Shown here one piece after another: positions 1-12,237 of a stretch of 64,000 nt of DNA (positions are counted from its first letter, which is position 1; every line of letters begins with the position of its first letter). The DNA lies in contig OX637622.1 of assembly GCA_951802195.1 (NCBI GenBank), forward strand, positions 1,550,001 to 1,614,000, in the 5' to 3' direction. Source of the stretch: Tausonia pullulans (Eukaryota > Basidiomycota > Tremellomycetes > Cystofilobasidiales > Mrakiaceae). The notes below the pieces were generated by a model. The model searched no databases and was not told the DNA's origin. It saw nothing but the letters and a program-made list of their open reading frames with translations. The position numbers and the translations under genes are program-made.

Positions 1-13
1 CGTCAGCGAGCAT
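1..13 (-). CDS. possible 5' edge of a gene leaving the window
   Basis: On the minus strand an ATG (13-11) opens toward the window edge and reads M-L-A-D. It is preceded over about 90 nt (14-105) by an almost pure C/T leader, the kind of pyrimidine-rich 5' region seen before other start codons here. Only four codons are visible, so no function can be given. The call rests on the leader and start context alone and may be chance. Confidence 0.22.
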
Positions 14-1623
14 AGTGGGGAGGGAGATGCGGGGAGTGGATGAAGTTGGAGGAGAGAATGTGGGGAGAGGAAGGGGTGAGAAAGATGAAGTGGGGAGTAC
101 GTACGGAAACGCAAATAGCAGGAATCACAAGGGCCGGCCGGTTGAAAGTTAAGCGGGGGAGACAGAGTCCGACCTCGCTCCAATCACTGCTTCCGTTCCA
201 TCGCCCTACGTTTTGACTTCGCCGATCCACACGAGGTCAGATGGCCATGGGCGGGCCTCAGGAACAACATAACCGGAAGCCGTGCAATTAGGCCTTCCTC
301 CTGGGAGGTGGTTGGGCTGACGCACGTCGTCAGTCTTCAGCTTCCTATTCTTTCAGCAAGGAGCCCTCGCCTAGGCCCGACACTGTAATTTACCACTTTC
401 AGCCAATTGAGATTGTTCTTATGTGCGATATCCCAATAAAAGCGAGGCTGGCGTCTCCTCCGGGAGATTAGGGAAGGTTGGAAGAATTGCCTGCCTACCT
501 TCCCTGAAGTAGAGACCCCTTCGGTCGGGAGTCCTTTCCCGGATTGGCGCAAGCGCTCTCCACACGTACTGAGCGAGATACCGGTGTGGAGATAAATAAA
601 GGCATGTGGGTCCAGATCTGCGATCATTGCCTCCCCCCGGTTTCTCGTGGATCTCCTGACCCAATGAGAGCCAACAGAGACCGGAACTTGCCACCCATTT
701 CGGGGTTAGTTCGGCCAAGCCAAGGTCGCCAAGGATCAGCTGACCGCAATCTAGCCTGGATGGTTCTGCGCTCAGCTGTGGAAGCGTTACCCGTGTTGTT
801 GTCATCTGTCTTTTGCTGCTCGCGTACGACTCGCCCTCTAATGGCAGTATGATCTACAGTCAAAGCAGCCGAGGCTGGGTGACGTCCCTGAGTTTGAGTA
901 AGCTTTGAAGCTTTTCGGCGACCGTGTCGCAGGGCACACACGTGGAAAATCACATGCTTGAATGCTAGCCCCTTATCTGAGAAGAATTTGGAAGGTGATT
1001 CTGCTAAAGGCGGCGAAGCTGGCGCCGAGTAAAAGAAGAGAAGGGAAGGAAACAACGAGACGCACGCTTCGCAGCAGAATGTTGATGCGCGCCCGGGCTT
1101 GCTATCGCCCCTCATCGAGGGCCAGATCGTCGCCATCAGGAGAGGGTGGGAGCTGTGCACAGTGGAGCCTGTTGACAAAGCTATGGATTGTACGGCTCTC
1201 GACAGCGACGGGGAACCGTAAAGTGTGATAAGAGACGGCATGGTGGGGGTCGAGGATTAGACGAAGTTAAGGGACCACGTCGCTCACTCATCCAGATTTG
1301 CTGCATCGTCAGCGAGTGGAGCGTTCTCATGGAAGGAGAAGTGCGAAGCCGGCCGAAACGGCGGCCTCGGGCTCACGAGGCCGCGTGCCACTAGTAATAG
1401 ATTTAAGCAGCACTCTCGCTCTTGCGCGCCTTGCTCGCAGCGTAAGTATGTCTTCGCTGACTGAGAAAAGAGATGCAGGAAATATATCTCAGATGCATGC
1501 ATTAATTGAAAACAGAAGAAAGGCCCATAGGAAAACGTGTGGCAAAATACAAGGAGGAGGGAGGCCAGCCAGCCTTTACGTGGGGAACAGAGAGGAATAG
1601 ACAACAGACAAGAAACTGTCACT
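14..1623. other. intergenic, 1.6 kb
   Basis: I see no exon series with consistent frame and splice sites in this stretch. It holds the possible C/T-rich leader of the left-edge gene and, at its right end, the 3' flank of the calcium ATPase. Reading frames open here are short, overlap on both strands and lack the C/G-ending codon bias of the real genes. Confidence 0.5.
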
Positions 1624-4600
1624 CTACTTCTGGCCGAAGCGGATCCAGTAAGGGTCATCATGGGGCGTGCCTGGGTGAATCTGGATCTTGCCCGAAGCGA
1701 GCGCGGCCGACGAGGCAGAGGGGTCGGAGCCCGCGGGATCGTCGAGGCCACCCTGTCGTTCCTGCGGAGTCCAGCCGGCACCAACGGACGAGGCAATGAG
1801 TGAAGGGATAATGGCGAGAAGCGAGGTCGGCTCGATGCCCTGCTTCTTGAGCTGCGAAGAGCGCGACTTGAACGTCTTGGGGATGCCGTGGGCGTTGAAC
1901 CGGCCGCCACGGATGGTGGTATAGGCAGTCATGTGGCCGATGGACTTGTCAATGGCCTCGTTCCAGTGAAGCTGCTCGGAGGCGGCCGACTCCTTGGGGA
2001 GCTTGGCTGGGTCCGAGTAGACGCCAACCCTGTACAGGAAGCGGGCAAACGGCTCGGTCGGGAGGAGGCGGACAATGACACCGAGGGGGAGCGAGAGCAT
2101 GGCTATGATCTAAGGGACGAAGGAGACGAAAAATCAGAGAGGGAGGCGCAAGGCGGACGGAAGGAGAGAGACATACGATCGAGATAGCCCACTCTTTACC
2201 GCCGATACGAACAACCGAGAAGGCTGCACCACCGACGAAAACAATGAGAATTTGACCTCCGACCATCTATGAAAGAGACAGGCAGCCGCGTCAGCAAAGG
2301 CGGATGTCAAGATAGAAAGAAGAGGACGGACGATGGCAAAGATGACCAGGAAGTAAGTGTTGCGGAAGAATTGGGTGAAGATGTTGAGGCCACGGTCGAG
2401 ACGACGGCAGTTGAATTGGTTGAAGACCTGGCAGAAAACGAAGCTGGGAAGGGGAGAAATAGAGATCGGCGTCAGTCAATCATTGAGGGAAAGATTGAAA
2501 GAAAAAGAAAGCGGAAGATGAGACTCACGTGTTGAAAACAGTCGACGTGAGCAAAGCATGGTCGCGGTTGCACTCGAACGCGCTGGAGCAGGAGCCGTAG
2601 ATGATGTCCTGGCCAACGAAGTGGAGGATGAGGCAGGCGAGAATCTGGAAGAGGGCCTGGCCGAGAATCATCTTGAACATATCGATGGTGATGAGTGGGG
2701 CGGTCTTGGCGTCTGGCAGGCGATTAAGGGACTCAGGCGTAGCGGGGTCGGTGGCGAGGGCGAGGGCGGCGAAGGTGTCCATGATGAGATTGACCCAGAG
2801 AAGCTGGACGGCGGTGAGGACGGACTCCTCCTCCTCCGAGGCCACGGCCGAAATGAAGGTAATGACAACGGCGGTAATGTTGACCGAGATCTGAAACTGG
2901 AGGAACTTGCGGACTGAATCGTTGACGCAGCGACCCCACATGATGGCGGTGACGATCGAGGGGAAGTCGTCCGTCATAAGAATGATGTCGGAGGCGGATT
3001 TGGCGACCTCAGTACCGGCGATTCCCATGGAGAAGCCGACGTCAGCCTGCTTTAGTGCGGGAGCGTCGTTGGTACCATCACCGGTGACGGCGACAATCTG
3101 GGCGAGGTCTTGGAGCGACTTGACAAGGATCTTCTTGTCCTCGGGTGAGGAGCGGGCGAGGACCTGGAGACGAGGGACGATGAGGTGGCGATCGGCCGGG
3201 GAGAGCGCGCGGAAGACAGGGCCCTCCATAATAATTCCGCCAGGGGTATAGATGCCACATTGGGTGGCGATTGAGCGAGCGGTCTGGAAAAAGGGAGAAA
3301 GGCGGTCAGTCTCGAGATTAAGAGAAGAGAGGCGAAGCGCAATGTGGCGACATACAAGAACGTTGTCTCCAGTGCACATCTTGACAGCGACTCCAGCGCG
3401 GCCAGCGGTGGCGACGGCCTCGGTAACACCAGGGCGCAGCGGGTCCTCGATTCCGGTGACGGCGATGAGAGTGAGGTCACGGGCGAGCCAGGAGAACGGA
3501 GCGTTGCCCTCCTCGTCAACGTCGGCGGGCGGCCACGACTCGAAGTCTCGGTAGCAGACGGCGATGGTGCGGAGCATGTTGTTGGCATAAAGAATAATGG
3601 TCCTGTCGATGTTCTGGCGGGTCTCGTCCTCGAAGTCGGCGGTCTGAATGTCCTCGGACTCGATAGTCTCACCGACAACGATGTGCTTGGTCGACATGCG
3701 GAGAAGGATTTCGGAGGCACCCTTCAGATAGAGACGAGCCTTGCCATTGGGGAGGCGAACGACGACACCCATGGACTTGCGCTCGGAAGCGAAGGGACTG
3801 GAAAAAAAGGGAGGCCATCATCAAAAAAAGAGCGTAAGAAGGACGAGACGGCACATGGCTCACATCATCTGGAGGACCTCGGCACCGTCACGAGCAGACT
3901 TGTAGTCCTTCCAACCGAGCTCCTTGGCGAAGCGGAGCAGGGCAGTCTCTGTCTTGGATCCGACGAACTCGATCTCCCCAGTCTCGGAGTTCTTGGACTC
4001 GAATGCGGTCGAATTGAGGACAAGAGCGTCATTGAAGAGGTCCTGGACGGCGGGCGAGAGTATGGTGTTGACGTCGGACTGCTCAAGAGCGAAGTCCTGG
4101 CGGCCCCTGCGGGCACTCTCGACCTCGCCGTTCTCTCCAACAGTCTGAGCGGATGAGAAGAAATTAGTATAGAAACCAACGAAAAATGAGAGAGGACAAC
4201 TCACAGCGTTGGCATTGGACCGCTTGGCGTTCTCCTGGAGGCGAAGGACGAACTTCCCATGAACACCGATGGATCCAGCAACAACCGACATGACGTTTTG
4301 AGTCAAGGTACCAGTCTTGTCCGTGCAGACGACGTTGGCGTTGGCCATGGTCTCGCAGGCGCCGAGGAGACGAACGAGGAGGTTTTCCTTAGTCATGCGC
4401 TTGGTGGCAAAAGCGAGGGCGAGGGTGACGGCGAGAGGAAGACCCTCGGGGACAGCGACGACGATGACGGTGACGGAGATAATGAGGCTGGAGCGGGAAG
4501 GGTGCGCGATCAGCGAAGAGCAAGACACGATGGAGGGAGAGCAGCCACTCACATGTCAACAAATTTCTCTCCCTTCTCGGTGGCTGTCATGTGAGGAGTG

Positions 4601-6570
4601 CCCTTGCCGAGCGAGACGAAGAAGCGGATGAGAAGGGCGGAGAAGAGGATGAGACCAGCGAGCGATCCGAGCTTGGCGATAAGCTCGGCGAGCGCGTTGA
4701 GCTTCAGCTGGAGCGGGGTCGGGGGAGCGTCACCCGAGAGGGCCATGAGGGTGCGACCGTTGAATGAGTTGACTCCGACAGCGATGACAACATATTCTCC
4801 GACACCCTCAAGGACCTTGCCGCCAGAGACCATGAAGCAGTCTGGGAAGGTCCGGGGCTATGTCAGTAAAATGAGCAGATGGAGAGAATACTAGCAACCT
4901 TACCGTTTTTAAAACCCTTCTCGCTCTCCTCCTGACCCTCGCGCTCGGCGAGGCACTCCTCGTAGGAGACCTTCTTGATGGCGTCCGACTCTCCGGTGGC
5001 TCCAGACTCGTCGCACTTGACACTGTGGCCACGGAGGAAGACACCATCGACAGGAATAATCTCTCCAGGCTCGAGGAGGGCAATGTCTCCGACAAGTAGT
5101 TCCTACCGAGGGGAACCACAAGTCAGCAAGCAGACCAATTGGAGAGGGAGAAAATGGAGACGAGCTCACGTAAACACTGATGATCTCCTCATTACCTGAG
5201 CGAATGACCTTGACCTCGCGATCCTCTTTTTTAGCGTTGAGCTTCTGAAACTGCTTCTCCTTCTGCCAGTCATTGACGGATCCGACGAGAACGACGACTG
5301 CGGATCAAAACAGGCGTCAGGAGACTGGGAAGGTGAGTAAGGGGGGGGATGCGATCGACTCACTAACAACGGCAACCATGATAGCGAGACCCTCGACCCA
5401 GTCAACCTGAGGCTCGGGAACCGGGATGCCCTGAGCGTTGGGAGCCATCTTCGGCTCGGTTCCGAGAGCGCTGTACAATCCGAGGGCGAGGGAGACGACG
5501 GCGGCGATACAGAGGATGATGAGAACCTTGTCCTTGAGGGCCAGATACATGAGGTAGAAGAGGGATTTGACAGGGCGGACAGGGATCGTGTTGGCGCCAT
5601 AGACGCGCTTGCGCTCTTCGGCATTGGCAGTGGCAGCAGAGGAACCAGTAGAAGTGCTGGCGAGAACGTCGCGGTCAAGACCCTTCTTGAAATCGGTACC
5701 GAGACCCTCGAGGAGGCCGTCAACCCCACCCATGGCCATGAGGGCAGGGATGTTCTTCCTGAAGATATGGGAAGAACCGAGATCGCCGCATCAGGCACAT
5801 ATCGTATCATACGAGTGAAAGAGAAACAGACACCGCAGCACTCACGGGTCGACGAGAGAAGCAAGCTTCTTAGGCCGGGTGGCAAAGGGGGCAGGCGAGT
5901 CGCCAGACTCAGCCTCGAGTTCCTGGCGAAACTTGGCCTCAGCCTCCTCGACCTCCTGTGGCTTCTTGCCCGTCTTGGTCTCAAAGGCGCCATCATCGTT
6001 GGTAAGGGCGGCCTGAGCGGGATCGACACTGTGCGAGGGCTTCTCCGAGACCTCATTTGAGCCGTGGGTGAGCTGGGAGGACGTCCGCTTGTGGTTGGGC
6101 GAGAGCGTGTCAAGGCCTGACGAGGCGGTTGGGTGGTTGTCGCGGAGGGCGAGTGACGACATGGGCTTCTCGCCATCGAAGCGGACAGACGTCGGCGAGG
6201 CACCACCGGTGGCGTCCGAGGTGAGCGTCTGGTACGAGGGCGCGGGTGAGTGGTCCCCGCTCCGAGCAAGGGTGATATCAAGGACTACAGATGAAAGATA
6301 GGGGAGAAGAGAGGTCAGCGGGCTGGCCTGCACAAGATCGTGGCCCACGTCGCTCTGCGGCGAGAGTGCTCTCCTCTCGCTCTCCCGCGATCGCAAACAG
6401 GGCGAGGTAGGCTAGGGCGGTGCATGTCCACTGCTAAATGACGAGGGATAGAAGTCGAGGCGTGAAGACTCACCCTGCTGGTCCCTTGAGACATCGGCCT
6501 CTGACGCCGTTGTCACAATTAGGGGCGGAACTCCACCGACGGGGGCTCCAAGAGCAGGAGGATCGGACAT
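1624..6570 (-). CDS. PMC1: vacuolar P-type Ca2+-transporting ATPase (PMC1-like)
   Basis: P2B-type ATPase that pumps Ca2+ into the vacuole against a proton or ATP-driven gradient. The multi-exon product is about 1,300 residues by summed exons, against 1,173 for yeast Pmc1. Visible in order: a long Ser/Thr/Pro-rich N-terminal tail (roughly the first 200 residues), the actuator region, the membrane-4 motif [11 protein letters not shown], the phosphorylation motif DKTGTLT, the nucleotide-binding KGASE, the hinge [12 protein letters not shown], and the membrane-6 [16 protein letters not shown] carrying Ca2+-binding Asn and Asp. The start is [13 protein letters not shown] at 6570: the first exon (to about 6477) splices in frame to [11 protein letters not shown] at 6285. 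The tail ends [13 protein letters not shown] with stop at 1624. A vacuolar location and calcineurin control are expected from the family and not read from the DNA. The family is certain; PMC1 is preferred over secretory-pathway PMR1 because of the P2B-like motifs. Confidence 0.93.
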
Positions 6571-8212
6571 TGTATGTGTGTCGAGAGGGTGAAGAAGGTG
6601 CGGTTAATAGGTGAACGGTGAGGCAGGTGCGGCGGGGGAGGGAAGCGCGGGGCTGATGGGTTGGTGCTCTCGGGTGCACAGGAGAGCAGGCGGTCTTCGC
6701 TGGGGTCTTGGATGAGAGGAGGATGGTCCGACGAAATGACTACAGGAGGGCGGACGAGTACAAGTGGAGAGGAGAGAGGAGGAAGACGTCAGACTGGTTG
6801 TCGAAGTAAGAGCCAGGCTCGCATCACCGCCGGCGAGGCTGGCGGGCAGAGCAGGCAGGCCCACTCACGTCGAGCGCAATCAAGTGGGTGGGTTGGTGGT
6901 TGGGGGGAAAGTCAAGGCTCAAGAAGAACCGATTTGAAAGGGATGAGCGAGTCGAGGGGGAGAGGGAGAAGAGAGCAAGGCCCTTCGGGAGAAGGCCGCT
7001 CTCAGCTTGCATAGCCTCAATCCGCCAAGCCTGCGCTTGCTGGTCTTTCCTTTAAGGCCGATTTCGTTCGGCGTTGCGCTGTGTCGCTCGCTGCACCATC
7101 TTTGCATTTTTTTGATCACCAAAACTGAGAAGCCCGTCGGCGCTGCATGAAAACTTAAGTACCACCGGTGATGAAGAAGAATAGCTAGCCCTCTATTGAA
7201 CAGATCATCATCATCATTGTATTCTCAGCCTGTCGATGCGCGAGAGGCCTTTCTGCGCGCTCGCGCATGGCTCCAGAGGAGAACCTCGCATGTTTTGCAT
7301 CTCCCCGCTCCTGCTGCCGCTCTCTTGCTCTCTCCTCTGGGCCCTGGGCAGGCTGCCTTCGGGCCGGGCCCCGGGGGAGGAGAGGAGGGAGCCGGGGTGG
7401 GAGGGCCTCGGTGGCAAAAACGCGGAGGTGGCGGTGAGAGCAGACGGAAACGAGTCGGAGCGCGCCGCGGGGAAGGCTCGCTCTTTCACCAGCCTTTCCC
7501 CCCCTGTGCGAGGTGGGAGACGACCCGGAGAGCCTAGAGTATGAGCTCAGCAGAGCCAGGCAGACAGGCGCGCCTTGGATGCAACCTCGTCGGCCCCTTG
7601 GCGATGAAGGCACTTCATCGCCACTTGCTTCCATGTCATTTGCCTCCAGGGTTTCCTCGGAGGACGGCTGCATACACGGTGCATCGCAGACTCTTGGCGA
7701 GCGATAAATGAGTTATGACGTTCGGAGTCAAACCGAAAGGCGCTGTCGTGTGCGCGCGCTTGCCAGCTGTGCTGCTCACAAGTTCAGATTTGCTTAGCCG
7801 AGATTTTGACAGATGCATAATCACTCTTGCATCGCTCTGCTGTGTACTCAACCTCGAGACCCGTAATCGGCTCGGTGAGCAAACAACCGCCGCCCATCAA
7901 CCCGGTCGTCAAGGCAGCGTTGCTCGCTCGTATGCGTCGAGCACATCAATTGCGCCAGTGAAGAGAACATTATTTTTTACAGAAGTATGGACAAGGTTTT
8001 ACTCCGAAATGTAAAAAGCATCAAGATATTTGCGATGACATGCACGGACTAGAGCAAGCAGAACAATCAGAATACTAACCATAAGGTGAAAGCATCCTCA
8101 GACCCTCAATCTCAGCTAGCGATCCTGGCTTTGCGCCACCGCTCTCTAGATCCCTCGATCTTTGCGATCTTGCCGCGTACCTCTCTTCACGAGTCCTCCA
8201 GTTTCTCGCTTT
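6571..8212. other. intergenic, 1.6 kb; promoter side of PMC1
   Basis: This is the upstream region of the minus-strand calcium ATPase. Frames open in it are proline/arginine/serine-rich, overlap on both strands and show no matching splice sites. I recognise no RNA gene or repeat. Its length, larger than most gaps in the window, would suit an extended regulatory region for PMC1, but no specific binding site was identified. Confidence 0.45.
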
Positions 8213-8973
8213 TTATGCTGCTGTAGCTGAATTAGCATGCACCCTCTTCTCACTCTCATTAGCTGACACCTCCAGTCCGACGTCCTCGTCGACTCTCTTG
8301 CTTTCGCCGTCCATCCTCTCTACCCTCGACAAGACGTTCATCCCCGTCTCTGCCAGCTCTTCCTTGGTCGCCTTATCTACGTACCACGAGACGCTTTCGT
8401 TCATGAGGGAACTCAGGGGGACTAGTATGTTCTTGTGCACCGACGTGAGAAACTGCAGGAGTGGCGCTTGTCAGAGCCTTCCTTCAGTCCGCGCCGCAGT
8501 CCATCTCAGCCGATCAGCGGTCCCTTCACTGAGCAACTTCTTTGTCAACGAGTTCCAGTATGACGCTTATCTTCCCGACCTTTCCGGAGCAGTCAAGTGC
8601 CCTTTGCGCGCTCGTCCAGGATCTTGCTCTCCCTTTCCCTCATCGCTGTCCTTCTAGGTCTCAGCCCTCACCTCCAGAAATGGCCTCCACCCAGGCGAAA
8701 TTTTGTAATTCTTCAACAGTTTGGCAGTTCGGTCTTACGCTTTCGGCCATCACGTCTTCACCTCGGTCTAGGAGTTCCTGATCATGGCTTCGATGGGCGG
8801 CCACCGTGATTGCCGACGATGATGAGCCCACCGCCGACGAGGCCGACGTGGATGTGGTCGTAGGGGATGACTCTGAAGTGAACAAATAGCAGGCGAACAT
8901 ACTGAGGAAGCTATTGAAAGGCCGAGTGGCGTCAGTATGCATAGCAAGCGTAAAAAGGGGAGACGGAGGCCAT
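8213..8973 (-). CDS. hypothetical small multi-exon protein, exons partly resolved
   Basis: I do not recognise this gene. A perfect TATATAAA lies about 55 bp upstream of the proposed ATG (8973). A first exon of only nine nucleotides (M-A-S) would splice across an intron with an ACTGAC branch to an exon reading LPQYVRLLFVHFRVIPYD, then HIHVGLVGGGLIIVG, in strongly C-ending codons. Further exons probably include KISVILELVDKE and a last exon from FLTSVHKNILVPLSS through WYVDKATKEELAETG to a stop at 8213, after a charged Glu/Ser-rich tail. The middle exons can be joined in more than one way, so the protein sequence is not fixed. A hydrophobic segment (LLFV, GLVGGGLIIVG) hints at membrane association. 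The gene is divergent from the glutathione transferase. Confidence 0.38.
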
Positions 8974-9493
8974 CGCTAATCCTTTTTGTTGTTTAAAAGG
9001 ATCGAGGCTGGACCATCTCCCGCTGTTTATATAGGATCCAGCGGGACTTTAAAGCCAAGTTCAAGACGATGTGGAGCTGAGGGAGGGAGGCCTGCATGGC
9101 TTGTTGGATGAGATATCTCTTATGAGTCTGAATGACACGCGCGCTTGGCGGATCCTGAACCTCCCTCTTCTCCTCAACTTGGCGCTTCTTTGTCATGCCA
9201 ACCCGAAGCAAGAGTCTGTCAGTTCGCCCCTGCCGGATGATATCGACCTCAGGACATGTGGCAAAGGTCCATGCGCGACTGAGCGAGCTGACCTCATCCT
9301 CCCCTCAATGGCGCTGGGAGCCGATCAGCTGTCCCATCGCTTGCCGGCGTTCACCCGCCAGCCTTCAACCCGCATGCATCTCGTTCGCCGACTCGTTTGC
9401 CTCCACCCCCCATCACCATCGGCGAACTTTCTTCACCCAGCGTCCCTCTCCCTCAGCCCATTTAGCACCCTTCCCACCTCAATCCGACGAACC
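8974..9493. other. divergent intergenic region, 0.5 kb
   Basis: This region lies between the small minus-strand gene and the glutathione transferase. It holds the TATA box described separately and, near its right end, an in-frame upstream ATG (9374) that could extend the transferase. No other feature was seen. Confidence 0.5.
9026..9033 (-). promoter_or_regulatory. TATA box
   Basis: Reading the minus strand, TATATAAA sits in the context CCTATATAAACAG, 53-60 bp before the ATG at 8973. Position and sequence fit a TATA element for the small minus-strand gene. No transcription start can be seen directly. Confidence 0.4.
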
Positions 9494-11064
9494 ATGGCCT
9501 CATCCTCCGATAAGAACTCGTCACCCAACATCCTCAAGTGGGCCTCCAAGGATGGCGTATTCAAACGCCAGGTGTCGTCCTTCCGCGATGCCATCCAGAA
9601 GGGCGGTGAGTTCCCTCCTGAGAAGGGACGCTACCACCTGTGAGTCGAGGAGAGATCGACTTGAAGTCGAGGACGAGCGCGCTGACCCGAATTTGGCTCC
9701 TCGTCTCGACTCGGAAGCTACGTCTCGCTCGCCTGCCCCTGGGCCCACCGCACGCTCATCGTGAGGAAGCTCAAAGGTCTCGAGGACTTCATCGGTAAGC
9801 TGGAAGACAACGATCCCGCTCTTCCCCGACGCGTTCGCTGACGAGCGATGATCTCCATTTCCCAGACGTCTCCGTGGTCCACCCGCACATGCTGGAGAAG
9901 GGCTGGTCGTTCGACACCGACTTCCCGGCTGCTACGGGCGACAAACTCCAGCTTGGCGGCACTCACATCCGCGACGTCTACTTCAAGGTCCAGCCAGATT
10001 ACAACGCTCGGTGCGCTCATTGCTTCTACACACTGGGAGCGACCAGATGCTGATTCCTGCTCTCTCAGCTTCACCGTCCCCGTTGTCTACGACACTAAAG
10101 AGAACAAGATTGTCAACAATGAGTCATCCGAGATCATCCGCTTCCTCAACACGGCCTTCAACGAGTCCCTTCCGGCCGGGGAGAAGCGCGAGCTTGATCT
10201 CTACCCGGAGGAATATCGCAAGGAGATTGACGAGCTCAATGAGTGGGTTTACGCGACCGTCAACAACGGTGTCTACCGTGCGGGCTTTGCTACGACACAG
10301 CAGGCGTACGAGGCGGCTGTGGTGCGTGAAGTCAACTCATTTTGTCGCACGTTTGTTGACACCCCCTCGTACTCCGTAGATTCCCCTGTTTGAGTCGCTG
10401 GATAGGCTTGAGAAGCTTCTCGACGGCAAGGACTACCTTGTTGGCGACCGACTGACTGAGGCCGACGTCAGGTGCGTCCTTTGGCTGTTGACCGGGCGTG
10501 TCCCTCTCTGACATGTACCGTTTTTCAATAGGCTCTACACCACCATCGTCCGCTTTGACCCTGGTGCGTGTGATTTGAAGTTATAGTCACGTTCCACCGC
10601 TGATCGTTCCTTTGCTTTAAGTCTACCATGGCCACTTCAAGGTCCGCCATGTCCAGAATCCAATCCTCGTTAGTCCGAGCTAACTTTCTCTTCTCCAGTG
10701 CAACCTCGGCTTGATCAGGCACTCGTACCCGAACCTCGAGCGGTGGCTCAAACAACTCTACTGGAAGAACCCGGCGTTCAAGGAGACGACCAACTTTGGT
10801 TCGTGTCCCTTGTTGTCATCCTATCTTCTACCGCCCACTTATTGACGCTGTTCCTTGTTTCTCCTTTCAAAAGCTCATATTCAGCACCACTATTATTTGT
10901 CTGTTTTTATTTCTTCCTATTCCTCCTTTTTCCAAATTCGAGGACGAATTGACGTTTGGTAGAAAGAGCTGACCCCCTCGCTTGCCTCCCTCAGCTCCCA
11001 CGCGCAGATCAACCCGACTCGCGTCGTCCCCCTTGGGCCGAAGCCCAATATCGAACCCCTTTGA
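9494..11064 (+). CDS. ECM4: ECM4/omega-type glutathione transferase (glutathionyl-hydroquinone reductase family)
   Basis: This enzyme reduces glutathionyl-quinones or mixed disulfides using glutathione. From the start [16 protein letters not shown] the spliced protein is about 330 residues. The thioredoxin-fold active site is [14 protein letters not shown], with the family's catalytic Cys in CPWAHR. The family motifs [21 protein letters not shown] and the C-terminal helical domain ([19 protein letters not shown]) follow. The last two exons rebuild [18 protein letters not shown] and [13 protein letters not shown], matching the conserved family end, with stop at 11064. Introns are short with CTGAC branches; the first splits TAC-CAC-CT/C. 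An upstream in-frame ATG (9374) would add 40 residues rich in Arg, Ser and Leu that resemble a mitochondrial presequence. The family is certain; substrate and location are inferred. Confidence 0.92.
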
Positions 11065-11194
11065 ACGAGCCGAGGTGGCGTGATGGTACCTGTTCAATGA
11101 TTCCATGCCGTGCTCGTTCTTCTGCTAGCCGTTCCGATGTTAGGCATGCGATGCGGCAGGAGGAAAAAGGGCGACTGAACGATCGCGAGCGTGT

Positions 11195-12237
11195 TCATTC
11201 TTGTCTGGTCGTCCGTCGGTCCACGGCATCGCGCACCATCCAGCCATTCCTCTTCATGGGAAACAGAGAAAGAAAGCAAGGAGACCCTCCAAACCTTCCC
11301 CGGAACTCCTTGGTCCGCCGCCAACTCTTCCCCGAAAAGCATTGAGCCATCGCCGTCGCTACGCCCATCGTCACGCCAAACAACAACATCTCGACCTGAT
11401 TGGTTGAGGTTCTCCTGGGCTGGGTCTTGTGTTGGAAGAATGCCCCAGATGCGAGAAGCAGAGGAGTGAAGACTGCGGTCGTCATGAGTTGGTAGCCGAG
11501 CCCGGAAAGCGAGCCGAGCCAGGAGAGACCGAGGCCTGTGAGGGAGAGGGTGAGAATCCCGGGGAGGGCTGGCGTGTAGCTAGACCAAATTAGAGGTCGA
11601 TCACGGCGAGATGGCAAGGAGATGTCAACGGGGCTGTGATAGAGTTGGGTGGAGGACGGGACGAGCGTGATCAGTCAACGCGTGTGGTGACTCCCATCTC
11701 TTGCTCTCAGTACGACGACACCGACACACATCGAGCAGTGTCTCAAACGCAATCACAAGCGAGCAAGTGATCCCGGACTTCTCATCGTCTTACCTGCCGA
11801 ACTAGGCCCGCCGGATGCCACGAGGAGGGAACGAGAGCGGCTGGGAGTGATGTGCCTTGGTCGTGCTGGAGCAGACGGGGAGGAGACGCAGACTGAGACC
11901 GGTGCCGGTCGGGCTTATGGAAGAACTCATCCAAGCGATCTGCCGGATGGGGAGGAGAAAGAACAGGAAGAAGGGCAGGCCGTAGAGGGTATGGGCGGTG
12001 GCATCTGGGGAAAGGCGGATGCGCAGGGTTGACAAACAGTCAGGCGGGTGAGATGATAAGTCCAGGGGGGGGGGGGCTGGAGTAACGGGAGAGCAATGTC
12101 GGGACAAACGCAGCGGTCTCACGATGGAAGGCTGGATGGACGGAGGATGATGGGCATTGGGAGTCTAGATTCGGTGAGGCGGCGAGTCGACGTTAAACAT
12201 ACGAGAGAAGTGGGTAGCGGAGGGAGGGGAAGCTCAT
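11195..12237 (-). CDS. putative multi-pass membrane protein, exon structure unresolved
   Basis: I do not recognise this gene. Several minus-strand stretches read as hydrophobic segments in good codons: LYGLPFFLFFLLPIRQIAW (about 12.0-11.9 kb), then YTPALPGILTLSLTGLGLSW, YQLMTTAVFTPLLLASGAFF and VEMLLFGVTMGVATAMAQCF (about 11.6-11.3 kb). Together these look like about four membrane passes. A start at 12237 (MSFPSLRYPLLS) is followed by a GTATGT donor, and a very strong donor (CAG/GTAAGA) lies near 11792. The phases of these pieces do not join cleanly, so either an exon is missed, the start is wrong, or the gene is damaged. It lies between convergent ECM4 and tandem COX12. The end at 11195 is the end of the last open frame, not a proven stop. 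Confidence 0.35.

Noticed and set aside
3344-4156. 270-codon plus-strand frame opposite PMC1
   Set aside because: It is the mirror of conserved ATPase exons, crosses a PMC1 intron, and shows no family motif.
5166-6281. 371-codon minus-strand frame overlapping PMC1 exons
   Set aside because: It is a shifted frame of the ATPase, almost only Arg, Ser, Pro and Leu, while the correct frame gives the actuator domain.
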